DNA of 64,000 nucleotides, taken from positions 2,232,001 through 2,296,000 of the forward strand of contig NZ_CP036524.1 in NCBI RefSeq assembly GCF_008281175.1, in the 5' to 3' direction. The translations under genes were made by a program, and so were the position numbers. Below the pieces are notes generated by a model. It ran no database searches. It was given only the letters and a program-made list of their open reading frames with translations, and was not told the origin of the DNA. The stretch's first letter is position 1. Every line of letters starts with the position of its first letter. Origin of the DNA: [Clostridium] hylemonae DSM 15053. GTDB lineage: Bacteria > Bacillota > Clostridia > Lachnospirales > Lachnospiraceae. Below, one piece after another: positions 27,510 to 35,139 of the stretch.

Positions 27510-27766
27510 GGCAAAGGGGGCGGGTGTACAGGGTGTGCAGAAGCGCGTTCGGAGGCGGGCGAGGAAGCTGTTGCTGCAGAAGGAGCCGGAATCAGACACG
27601 GGAATGTTATCACAAATAACATTCCCGAGAGCCTCTGAGGGAGGAAATCCTTTCAGGATTTCATTCCGAATAGGCTCGGTTGTCTGATTCCGGCTCCTTC
27701 TGAAGTTACAGCTTCCCGACTGCCGGAGCGCGCTTCTGCACACCCTGTACACCCGCCCCCTTTGCC
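27510..27766. repeat. 257-bp inverted-repeat structure (long stem with internal hairpins)
   Basis: The left arm (27510-27598) and right arm (27681-27766) are inverted copies. The outer part (GGCAAAGGGGGCGGGTGTAC, continuing AGGGTGTGCAGAAGCGCG) is perfect for 38 bp. The middle has about 25 diverged bases, and the inner part (AGAAGGAGCCGGAATCAGACA) is again perfect. The enclosed 82 bases hold two further hairpins, GGGAATGTTAT/ATAACATTCCC (27600-27626) and GAAATCCT/AGGATTTC (27644-27662), themselves enclosed by GAGCCT/AGGCTC pairing. It lies between two convergent genes. It could be a MITE, a structured RNA, or a very strong bidirectional terminator. Confidence 0.85.
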
Positions 27767-27793
27767 GTCCACCGCCACACAAAACACCCCCAA

Positions 27794-28363
27794 CTACCAC
27801 TTCTTTTTCACACTCCACCCGAACTTCCCAAGCTTTCTGCCCAGCGTCATATACTCCCCGTGGGAGTAAGCCAGAAGACCGGAAGCGTTCAGCTCAAACT
27901 TTCCTTTTTTGTCCATATAGTCCTCATCCGCCTGTACGGCGGCAACTTCTGCCATAAACATATGGTGGGTCCCCAGTTCTTTTATCTCGGTCACCCTGCA
28001 TTCTATATTTACCGGGCTCTCCTCGATCACAGGCGCATAAGAAAGCTTCTGTGCCTTTCCCTTTGTGAGCTTCATCTCTTTCCATTTATCCACATCTCTG
28101 CCTGACTTTACCCCGCACCAGTCTGTAGCTCTGGCAAGGCGTTCTGTCGTCAGGTTGACGACAAACTCCCCGGTCTCCTTTATCATATGGTAAGAATACC
28201 GCTCCGGCCTTACTGAGATATAAAGCATGGCAGGGTCGGAACAGATGGTCCCTGTCCACGCCACTGTGATGATGTTCGACTCCCCGCTTTTATCAGCTGT
28301 GCTGACCATGACAGCCGGCAGCGGATAGAGCATATTTCCCGGTTTCCATAACTGTTTTCCCAT
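27794..28363 (-). CDS. Flavin reductase family protein (FMN-binding split barrel)
   Basis: The 189-residue FMN-binding split-barrel protein belongs to the flavin reductase group (GNMLYPLPAVMVSTADKSGESNIITVAWTGTICSDPAMLYISVRPERYSYHMIKETGEFVVNLTTERLA). Relatives reduce flavin or act as redox partners; the true substrate is not shown. It starts 24 bases after the pyrophosphatase gene ends and is probably in its transcript. GAAAGGGAAAAG precedes the ATG. Confidence 0.88.
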   Translation of the reverse strand: MGKQLWKPGNMLYPLPAVMVSTADKSGESNIITVAWTGTICSDPAMLYISVRPERYSYHMIKETGEFVVNLTTERLARATDWCGVKSGRDVDKWKEMKLTKGKAQKLSYAPVIEESPVNIECRVTEIKELGTHHMFMAEVAAVQADEDYMDKKGKFELNASGLLAYSHGEYMTLGRKLGKFGWSVKKKW

Positions 28364-28387
28364 TCTTTTCCCTTTCCCCGGCGCGGC

Positions 28388-30034
28388 TTACTGCTGCAGC
28401 ACTCCAACGAGCGCAGGTATGAGCTGCTTCTTGCGTGACACCACGCCCTTCAGTATGATTTTCTCAGAGTCTTCCGGCAGATCGAACGCGTCCGTCACAT
28501 ATGCTTTCGCGCCTGTGCCGCAGCACATAAGCTCTGTGGATTCACCCAGTATATCTGTCAGCATGAAATAGATCATCTGCAGGTTGTGCTCTTTCAACAC
28601 CTTCGGGAGATGTTCCTTGAGCATATCCTTGATCTCCGCCAGCTCTTCCCTGCTCATGGAATTGATCTGTCCAACGCCGAATACGGCGTCGTTGACCGTG
28701 AACTGCTTGAAATCCTGGAAACAGATATCTTCCGCGCTCTTGCCCTTCAGACTGCTTCCGGCGTTGAACATCTCCTTGGCCATCTCTTCCATATTGATGT
28801 CCGCGATCTTTGCCAGCTTCCTGGCCGTCTGCTCATCCAGCGCCGTGCAGGTCGGTGAGCGGAATAAGAGCGTATCTGATATGATCGCACAGCAGAGCAG
28901 GCCCGCCATCGTGCGTCCCGGCTTTATACCTGCCTCCTCGTACATCTGGCAGATGATCGTAGCCGTACAGCCGACCGGCTGGTTGCGGAAGAACACCGGA
29001 CCCATCGTCTCTATGCTGCCGAGTCTGTGATGATCGATGATCTCTACGATCTCCGCCTCCTCAATGCCGTCCACTGCCTGGGACTTCTCATTGTGGTCCA
29101 CAAGGATCACTTTCTTCTTACTCACATCCATGAACCGCCGCCTGGATATAAAGCCCTTGAACCGCCCGTGCCGGTCCAGTATCGGGAAATCACGGAATTT
29201 CTTCTTCGTCATCACCTCTTTGATATCTTCCACATAATCACTCATACGGAACGTCGTGAGAGGCCCCTGGCTCATAAAATGCTTCACCGGTATGCTCTGG
29301 TTGATCAGTCTCGCCGCGGTGAACGTGTCGTGGGGTGTGCTGATTATGACAATGCTCTGCTCTTCTGCTTTCAGGATAAGTTCCTCCGGCACCTCAGCCC
29401 CCTGACACACTACGATGCAGCTTGCGTCCACATCCACGGCGCACGCCTGTGACTCATACCGGTTGCCGAGTATCACGAGATCATCCTTCTCGATAAATTC
29501 TGCCATCAGATCCGGGTTGGATGCCCCGATGGCCACCTTCCCTTTCGTAAAATATCCGTGTTCATTCCCTGTGACAAGCCTGCCGTCCAGCGTCCTGATA
29601 ATGTTCTTGTACTGCGTCTTGGCCTTGGACAGGATCGTACTGTCATACACCTCCATGTAGGAAGTGGCGATATCCCCGGTAGAGATGACCCCCACCAGCT
29701 CATCCTCCTTCAGCACAGGGATCGTCTTTACATTATTCGCCTTCATCTTTGCCCACGTATCCTTGATGGACACATTTGGCGCAACCCCGTCTATTTTGTG
29801 TATATCCATATCTTTAACCTGAAGCTTTACATTTGACAGAAGCGCCGGAGGCTCCACACCGAACTTCTCCAGCACATAATGTGTCTCCTCATTGATCTGT
29901 CCGGCTCTTCTGGCAACATACTCTTCCCCGGTGATCTCTTTTTTCAAATACGCATATGCGATAGCGGAACAGACCGAGTCCGTATCCGGATTCTTATGCC
30001 CGACCACATACACTTTCCCAGCTTTTTTTCCCAT
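28388..30034 (-). CDS. ppaC: Manganese-dependent inorganic pyrophosphatase with CBS and DRTGG domains
   Basis: This family II pyrophosphatase hydrolyses PPi to phosphate in the cytoplasm. The 548 residues begin MGKKAGKVYVVGHKNPDTDS, with metal ligands His13, Asp17 and Asp19. A regulatory insert follows (about 70-300) with CBS, DRTGG and CBS modules that bind adenine nucleotides, then the DHH motif IIDHHRLGS and the DHHA2 end with SRKKQLIP. I chose the ATG at 30034, with AAGGAG upstream; the frame extends 21 codons further without support. The CBS-bearing form is common in clostridia and is inhibited or activated by AMP and diadenosine polyphosphates in studied members. Confidence 0.94.
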   Translation of the reverse strand: MGKKAGKVYVVGHKNPDTDSVCSAIAYAYLKKEITGEEYVARRAGQINEETHYVLEKFGVEPPALLSNVKLQVKDMDIHKIDGVAPNVSIKDTWAKMKANNVKTIPVLKEDELVGVISTGDIATSYMEVYDSTILSKAKTQYKNIIRTLDGRLVTGNEHGYFTKGKVAIGASNPDLMAEFIEKDDLVILGNRYESQACAVDVDASCIVVCQGAEVPEELILKAEEQSIVIISTPHDTFTAARLINQSIPVKHFMSQGPLTTFRMSDYVEDIKEVMTKKKFRDFPILDRHGRFKGFISRRRFMDVSKKKVILVDHNEKSQAVDGIEEAEIVEIIDHHRLGSIETMGPVFFRNQPVGCTATIICQMYEEAGIKPGRTMAGLLCCAIISDTLLFRSPTCTALDEQTARKLAKIADINMEEMAKEMFNAGSSLKGKSAEDICFQDFKQFTVNDAVFGVGQINSMSREELAEIKDMLKEHLPKVLKEHNLQMIYFMLTDILGESTELMCCGTGAKAYVTDAFDLPEDSEKIILKGVVSRKKQLIPALVGVLQQ

Positions 30035-30127
30035 GGTTTCACTCCTTGCAAATTGACCTCTAATAGTAAGAGTGCCATTTTTTGCAGTTTTCGTCAACCT
30101 AATTTTTCCACATATATGTTTTTTTCT

Positions 30128-30157
30128 TTGAACATCCTGTACCTTTTATGCTATACT
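30128..30157 (+). promoter_or_regulatory. Promoter of the S1-domain gene
   Basis: TTGAAC (30128-30133), an 18-base spacer and TATACT (30152-30157). The leader that follows holds a small GC-rich hairpin, TGCGG with CCGCA, at about 30183-30203. Confidence 0.6.
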
Positions 30158-30229
30158 ATTAATAATGTCACATGTCAGACAGTGCGGACCCTGCGGGGCC
30201 GCATATTATATGTTAGAAAGGATTTTACT

Positions 30230-30916
30230 ATGAGCGAAGAATTATTACATGATGAAGCAGTAAACGAGCCGCAGACGATGGCGGATCTGGAGGCGCATTT
30301 TGACGATGCCAATCCGTGGAATGTCGTAAAGAACTACATGGAAAAAGGCACTGTTCTCCCGGTAAAGATCGAAGGGATCGTAAATGGGGGCGCCATTGCG
30401 ATGGTGGAAGGCCTGCGCGGATTCATTCCCGCATCCAAGCTCTCCTTGTCTTATATCGAAGATCTGGAGACCTATCTCTTAAAAGATATCGAAGTACAGG
30501 TCATTGACGTTGACCAGGCAAACAACCGGCTTGTATTATCTGCCCGCGAGATTCTCAAGGAAAAGGAACGAAAAGAAAAAGAGGCGAAGATCGCAAGCGT
30601 TAAGATCGGCAGCGTGGTAAAGGGCACGGTGGAAAGCCTCCAGAACTACGGAGCTTTTGTTCGTCTCGAAGACGGTCTCTCCGGTCTCGTGCACGTATCC
30701 CAGATAAGCCAGAAGCGCGTAAAAGCGCCAAAGGATGTGCTCAACACAGGCGATGAGGTCACAGTTAAGATCATCGGGCTCAAAGACGGCAAGATAAGCC
30801 TCAGCATGAAAGCCCTCGAAGAAGTGAAAGAAGAAGTTGAGGAAAAGGTCGATATTCCCAAATCCGAAAATATCGGTACAAATCTCGGCGACTTATTCAA
30901 GAACATCAAATTATAA
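30230..30916 (+). CDS. S1-domain RNA-binding protein
   Basis: The 228-residue protein has two S1 repeats: residues about 37-103 (GTVLPVKIEGIVNGGAIAMVEGLRGFIPASKLS) and 124-195 (GSVVKGTVESLQNYGAFVRLEDGLSGLVHVSQIS), joined by a Lys/Glu-rich helix. It is shorter than ribosomal protein S1 and is of the RpsA-like / general stress 13 type, probably binding mRNA or ribosomes. GAAAGG stands 8 bases before the ATG at 30230. It is transcribed alone. Confidence 0.9.
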   Translation: MSEELLHDEAVNEPQTMADLEAHFDDANPWNVVKNYMEKGTVLPVKIEGIVNGGAIAMVEGLRGFIPASKLSLSYIEDLETYLLKDIEVQVIDVDQANNRLVLSAREILKEKERKEKEAKIASVKIGSVVKGTVESLQNYGAFVRLEDGLSGLVHVSQISQKRVKAPKDVLNTGDEVTVKIIGLKDGKISLSMKALEEVKEEVEEKVDIPKSENIGTNLGDLFKNIKL

Positions 30917-30921
30917 AGAAC

Positions 30922-30945
30922 AGGCGGGACTTAATGGTCCCGCCT
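30922..30945 (+). terminator. Terminator shared by convergent genes
   Basis: AGGCGGGAC and GTCCCGCCT form a 9-bp stem just after the S1 gene. The right arm encodes the last residues (LRRDH) of the convergent Cys-rich gene, whose stop codon lies in the loop. No long T-run follows on the plus strand (TTAAATATTT). Confidence 0.65.
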
Positions 30946-31347
30946 TAAATATTTATCAACTATCTTTGCCGCGTCTTCCACGCATTTTACACAGCAGGCA
31001 AGCGGCTGGCCGCCTTCCTCTGTCTTCAGGTCCCGGCAGTAGAGGGAATGGTTTTTTTCTTTAAATTCCTCCGCCGCCTCCAGTATACTGTCGTATGTTT
31101 CCAGCTTCGTGGTCTTCGGATTTTCCATATCTCCCGCGCTCTTTGCAAGACTTATGACGAGAAACATTCCCACAACCGCGCCGCACGTATCCTTAAGTCC
31201 GCCCATACCGGAACCAAAGCCTTCCGTCATCCTGAACACATCTTCTTCCTTTACGCCCAGTTCCTCACAATACGCGCAGGCCACTGCCTGGCAGCAGTTG
31301 TAGTCCTTTCTGAATTTCTCAACCGCTGTATGCTTATCTGCTGTCAT
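30931..31347 (-). CDS. C_GCAxxG_C_C family protein
   Basis: The 138-residue Cys-rich protein has conserved Cys in YNCCQAVACAYCEELG, the TCGAVVGM motif (the GCAxxG region), LYCRDL and ACCVKCVEDAA. The spacing is typical of the C_GCAxxG_C_C family of anaerobes, thought to bind a redox cofactor or metal; no activity is established. AAAGGAGGAAG precedes the ATG. The stop codon lies in the loop of a terminator hairpin shared with the S1 gene. nadE lies 29 bases upstream, so the two may be cotranscribed. Confidence 0.85.
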   Translation of the reverse strand: MTADKHTAVEKFRKDYNCCQAVACAYCEELGVKEEDVFRMTEGFGSGMGGLKDTCGAVVGMFLVISLAKSAGDMENPKTTKLETYDSILEAAEEFKEKNHSLYCRDLKTEEGGQPLACCVKCVEDAAKIVDKYLRRDH

Positions 31348-31376
31348 ATTCTTCCTCCTTTGCAGAACAGATCCAA

Positions 31377-33299
31377 TTACTGACCTGGCTTGACGCGGGC
31401 AAGGTCTTCAAGCCATGACGCCGCGCACGCGTCGCTCGGCATGCGCCAGTCGCCCCTCGGAGAAAGCGCGACCGTCCCGACTTTCGGCCCGTCCGGCAGA
31501 CAGGACCGCTTAAACTGCTGACCGAAAAACCGCCGGTAAAATGTCTCCAGCCATTTCAGTATGGTGATATTGTCATATTCGCCCTCAAACGCCAGCCTGG
31601 CTATTCTGTATATCTTACTTGGTTCATATCCGAAACGGATCATATAATACAAAAAGAAATCGTGCAGTTCGTACGGCCCCACCAGATCCTCTGTCTTCTG
31701 AGCGATCTCTCCGTCTTTTGGCGGAAGCAGTTCCGGACTGACCGGCGTGTCCAGCACATCGTACAATATAGCCTTAAGCTCCTCATCCCCGCACGTATCC
31801 GCGTAATAATGCACGAGATGTCTGACGAGTGTCTTCGGAACAGACGCATTCACCCCGTACATGGACATATGGTCTCCATTGTACGTCGCCCATCCAAGGG
31901 CCAGCTCAGACATGTCCCCTGTACCGATCACGAGTCCGCCGGTCTGATTGGCAATATCCATCAATACCTGCGTCCGCTCTCTCGCCTGGGCATTCTCGAA
32001 TGTGACGCTGTGATCCTCCGGGTCATGGCCGATATCCTTAAAGTGCAGGCTCACCGAGTCGGCGATCGGAACTTCACGAAGCACGGCTCCAAGCTTCTGC
32101 GACATCCTGCACGCATTCTGGTACGTCCGGTCCGTCGTTCCGAAACAGGGCATCGTCACCGCCGTGATGCCCTTCCGGCTAAGCTGAAGGGCATCAAACG
32201 CCTTTGCTGTCACAAGCAGCGCAAGCGTTGAGTCCAGACCGCCCGATATACCTACTACGGCGCTGCTGCACCTGGCGTGTGCCAGACGCTTTTTAAGTCC
32301 CATCGCCTGAATGGTAAGTATTTCTTCACACCGTCTTGCCCTCTCTTCTCCCGCCCCCGGCACGAACGGCCTGGACGGAAACGTCCTCGTGAGCACTGTA
32401 TCAGTCTCCTCAATATAAAACGGGATCCTGAATAGCTTTCTCTCCCCGGATGTCTGGAACGTCGTGTTCTTCCTCCGTTCACCTGCGATACGATTTACAT
32501 CGATCTCTGAACAGATCACTCCGTTTTCAAAACGGCGGCCTGACCGGAGCACCGTGCCGTTCTCCGCAATGATATTATGTCCTCCGAACACGAGATCCGT
32601 CGTGGATTCTCCCTCACCTGCGTTGGCATATACATATCCGCTGATCAGCCTTGCGGACTGCCCTTCGATCAGACTTTTCCGGTAAGACTCCTTTCCGACC
32701 GTCTCATCGCTGGCCGAGCAGTTGACGATGATCGTCGCCCCTTCCCGCGCCGCTTCAATGCTTGGAGGCACCGGCGACCAGACGTCCTCGCATATCTCCG
32801 CGGAAACGACGAGACTGTCCATGACCGTTGACTCGAACAAAAGCTGCGGCCCGAAGGGAATGACCTGACCGTCAAACAGGATCTCCCTTGCCTCCTTTGG
32901 CCCCTGGCGGAACTGCCGCATCTCGTAAAACTCACCGTAATTTGGCAGAAATGTCTTCGTCGTAAGTCCCAGTACAGCTCCCCGGTTGAGGGCGGCCGCA
33001 ACATTATAAAGCTCCCCGTCCACCGAAAGCGGCAGGCCGACGAACACGAGCGCGTCCTTGTCCTTCGCAAAACCGGCGATCCGGTGCAGCGCGCTCCTTG
33101 CATCCGTCAGAAGTATATCCTGCGTGAACAAGTCGCCGCACGTATATCCTGTGACGCAGAGTTCCGGAAACACAATGATCTTTGCCCCTTCGTCTGCCGT
33201 CTCCTCTATCAGTCTGCATATCTGCTCCGTATTATATGCCACATCTGCCACCCGGATATCAGGGGTAGCCGCTGCCACCTTAACAAATCCCTGTCTCAT
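31377..33299 (-). CDS. nadE: Glutamine-dependent NAD+ synthetase
   Basis: This enzyme makes NAD+ from nicotinate adenine dinucleotide, ATP and glutamine. The 640-residue protein has an N-terminal nitrilase-type glutaminase domain with catalytic Glu46, Lys115 and Cys170 (FPELCVTGY, KTFLPNYGEFYE, SAEICEDVW). The C-terminal synthetase domain has the PP-loop SGGLDS at 352-357 and GTGDMSELALGWATYNGDHMSMY. The length is normal for the two-domain form. Confidence 0.96.
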   Translation of the reverse strand: MRQGFVKVAAATPDIRVADVAYNTEQICRLIEETADEGAKIIVFPELCVTGYTCGDLFTQDILLTDARSALHRIAGFAKDKDALVFVGLPLSVDGELYNVAAALNRGAVLGLTTKTFLPNYGEFYEMRQFRQGPKEAREILFDGQVIPFGPQLLFESTVMDSLVVSAEICEDVWSPVPPSIEAAREGATIIVNCSASDETVGKESYRKSLIEGQSARLISGYVYANAGEGESTTDLVFGGHNIIAENGTVLRSGRRFENGVICSEIDVNRIAGERRKNTTFQTSGERKLFRIPFYIEETDTVLTRTFPSRPFVPGAGEERARRCEEILTIQAMGLKKRLAHARCSSAVVGISGGLDSTLALLVTAKAFDALQLSRKGITAVTMPCFGTTDRTYQNACRMSQKLGAVLREVPIADSVSLHFKDIGHDPEDHSVTFENAQARERTQVLMDIANQTGGLVIGTGDMSELALGWATYNGDHMSMYGVNASVPKTLVRHLVHYYADTCGDEELKAILYDVLDTPVSPELLPPKDGEIAQKTEDLVGPYELHDFFLYYMIRFGYEPSKIYRIARLAFEGEYDNITILKWLETFYRRFFGQQFKRSCLPDGPKVGTVALSPRGDWRMPSDACAASWLEDLARVKPGQ

Positions 33300-33326
33300 G
33301 ATCTTCCTCCGTCCAAACGTTTTTTC

Positions 33327-34202
33327 TTATCTGCTGCGTTTTATGATCTCTTTTAATTCCTCTATCGTGTAATTGTAGGCGGCGCCGCAGAAATGACATT
33401 TTACCTCGATGTCTTCACCGTCGCCGATCATCTCTTCGAGTTCTTTTCTGCCGATACTTGCAACTGCCTTTTCCACACGTTCTTTTGAACAGTCACAATA
33501 GAACTGTGTCGGTACCGTGTCTGTGATCTCCAGGCCCAGATCCCCGAGCAGTTCCCCGAGCAGCTGTTCCGGAGAATACCCTCTGTCGAGAAGTTCCGTC
33601 ACTGACGTCACCTTTTTCAGGTTCTCTTCCAGCCGGCTTATCGTCTCCTCTTTGGCAAAAGGCATGAGCTGTATGATAAAGCCTCCTGCACACCGCACCG
33701 TATTGTCGTGATTCATCAGCACGCCCAGGCCGACCGAGGACGGCACCTGCTCCGAATTGGCAAAATAATATGTCAGATCTTCCGCGATCTCGCCTGATAC
33801 GAGAATCGTCTGCCCCACGTACGGCTCTTTGAGTCCCATGTCCTTGATCACCTGCAGAAGACCGATACCGACCGCTCCTCCTACGTCCAGTTTGCCGTTT
33901 TTCGCAGGCAGCATGACGTCCGGGCTGTTGACATATCCTTTTACATGAGCGCTGCTGTCCGCCGTCACCGTGATGCCTCCAAGGGGGCCGTCCCCCCTGA
34001 CCTGCAGCGTCAGTACATCTGACTCATTCTTCATCATGCTTCCCATCATGGCCCCTGCAGTCAGAAGCCTTCCGAGCGCGGCCGTTGCCACAGGGCTCGT
34101 GTTATGGTACGCCCTTGCCGTCTCTGTCATCTCTGCCGTCGTCGCGGCGAACGCTCTTATCTGGCTGTCTGCCGCTGTAGCTCTTACAATATAGTCCTTC
34201 AT
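33327..34202 (-). CDS. hslO: Redox-regulated chaperone Hsp33
   Basis: Hsp33 is a holdase activated by oxidative unfolding of its zinc centre. The 291 residues contain the family core (AYHNTSPVATAALGRLLTAGAMMGSMMK) and the four zinc-binding Cys 236, 238, 269 and 272 as CDC and CHFC near the C-terminus. It starts 20 bases after the methyltransferase gene. It ends 27 bases before nadE begins, so a transcript of methyltransferase, hslO, nadE and the C_GCAxxG gene is plausible. Confidence 0.96.
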   Translation of the reverse strand: MKDYIVRATAADSQIRAFAATTAEMTETARAYHNTSPVATAALGRLLTAGAMMGSMMKNESDVLTLQVRGDGPLGGITVTADSSAHVKGYVNSPDVMLPAKNGKLDVGGAVGIGLLQVIKDMGLKEPYVGQTILVSGEIAEDLTYYFANSEQVPSSVGLGVLMNHDNTVRCAGGFIIQLMPFAKEETISRLEENLKKVTSVTELLDRGYSPEQLLGELLGDLGLEITDTVPTQFYCDCSKERVEKAVASIGRKELEEMIGDGEDIEVKCHFCGAAYNYTIEELKEIIKRSR

Positions 34203-34222
34203 CTATGTTCTGTTCCTTTCTT

Positions 34223-34978
34223 TTATTTCCCCTGTTCCTGTGCAATGACGCAGATCCGTTCACTCGAACAAAGCGGCGCGTCTTCTGTGTACGCGTCATA
34301 CGCCGCCAGACAGATAAGCCCGGCCCTTTTCAGTAATGACTGTATCTGCTCAAGCGTATAGCCTCTCTGGTAATGTGTCTCCTGATATTTCCGGTACAGA
34401 GGGCTGTCTTCCTCCTGGACAAAAAGTGTCAGCTCATATTCATTGATCTGCTGTTCCCGGTCATAATAATTATCCCAGATAAAACTGCACTCTTCCCGGT
34501 CTTCGGCTATGATCCTGCTGCCGAGTATCTCCCTGTATTTATATTCTGTATTAAAGTCAAAGAGAAAGATACCGTGCGGATCCAGATAGTTGTTGACGAG
34601 CCGGAATACTTCAAGCAGATCTTCCGGGTCTGTGACGTAGTTGATGGAATCACATGCGCTTATCACCGCGCGCACCGTACCGTACAGTTCAAATTCCCGC
34701 ATATCCTGCAGCAGGTAAAGTATGGAATGCCCGCTCACAGAGCGCTTGTCCATGGCAATCTGGAGCATGTCCTCCGAGTTGTCGGCCCCGATCATATCAT
34801 ATCCCTGGTCAGCCAGAAGTTCTGTCATGCTTCCCGTACCGCAGCCCAGTTCCAGCACGATGCCTTCCTCTATCCCGTATTTACTTAAGATTCCCACTAT
34901 ATACTCCGCCCATTCTTCATAAGGAACATTGTCCATGAACGTATCATAGACCTGAGCAAAACTTGTGTACGCCTCCAT
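34223..34978 (-). CDS. Class I SAM-dependent methyltransferase
   Basis: The 251-residue Rossmann methyltransferase has SAM-binding motif I LELGCGTGSMTELLADQGYDMIGADNSEDML (about 40-70). Motif II/III follows in a region with AVISACDSINYV, and FLFDFNTEYKYREILG comes after. The substrate is unknown; proteins of this type are annotated only as small-molecule methyltransferases. It is the first gene of a run that continues into hslO. Confidence 0.88.
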   Translation of the reverse strand: MEAYTSFAQVYDTFMDNVPYEEWAEYIVGILSKYGIEEGIVLELGCGTGSMTELLADQGYDMIGADNSEDMLQIAMDKRSVSGHSILYLLQDMREFELYGTVRAVISACDSINYVTDPEDLLEVFRLVNNYLDPHGIFLFDFNTEYKYREILGSRIIAEDREECSFIWDNYYDREQQINEYELTLFVQEEDSPLYRKYQETHYQRGYTLEQIQSLLKRAGLICLAAYDAYTEDAPLCSSERICVIAQEQGK

Positions 34979-35073
34979 CTCTTTCCTCCTTTGTCCGCTG
35001 TGTCATTTTACAATGGCACGTATATAAGTATATCACGCGGCCGACGTTTTATAAAGTAGTGATTCAGACTTCC

Positions 35074-35126
35074 AATAATAACGAAGGAGAGGAGGATGTA
35101 TCATCCGCCTCTCCTTCGTTATTATT
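35074..35126 (-). terminator. Long hairpin after the secreted repeat-protein gene
   Basis: The outer AATAATAACGAAGGAGAGG and its complement form a stem of about 19 bp, with two further pairs after a mismatch, 14 bases after the stop codon. ATTATT rather than a pure T-run follows on the minus strand. It also separates this operon from the divergent methyltransferase promoter. Confidence 0.75.
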
Positions 35127-35139
35127 ATACAGATCCGTT

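Noticed and set aside
27358-27818. Open frames on both strands (109 and 123 codons) across the inverted repeat
   Set aside because: They arise from the GC-rich complementary arms, have no ribosome sites, and mirror each other. The region is better explained as a structural element.
29879-30230. Upstream extension of the S1 gene (117 extra codons)
   Set aside because: It crosses a promoter, the start of the divergent pyrophosphatase gene and a leader hairpin; the ATG at 30230 has a proper ribosome site.
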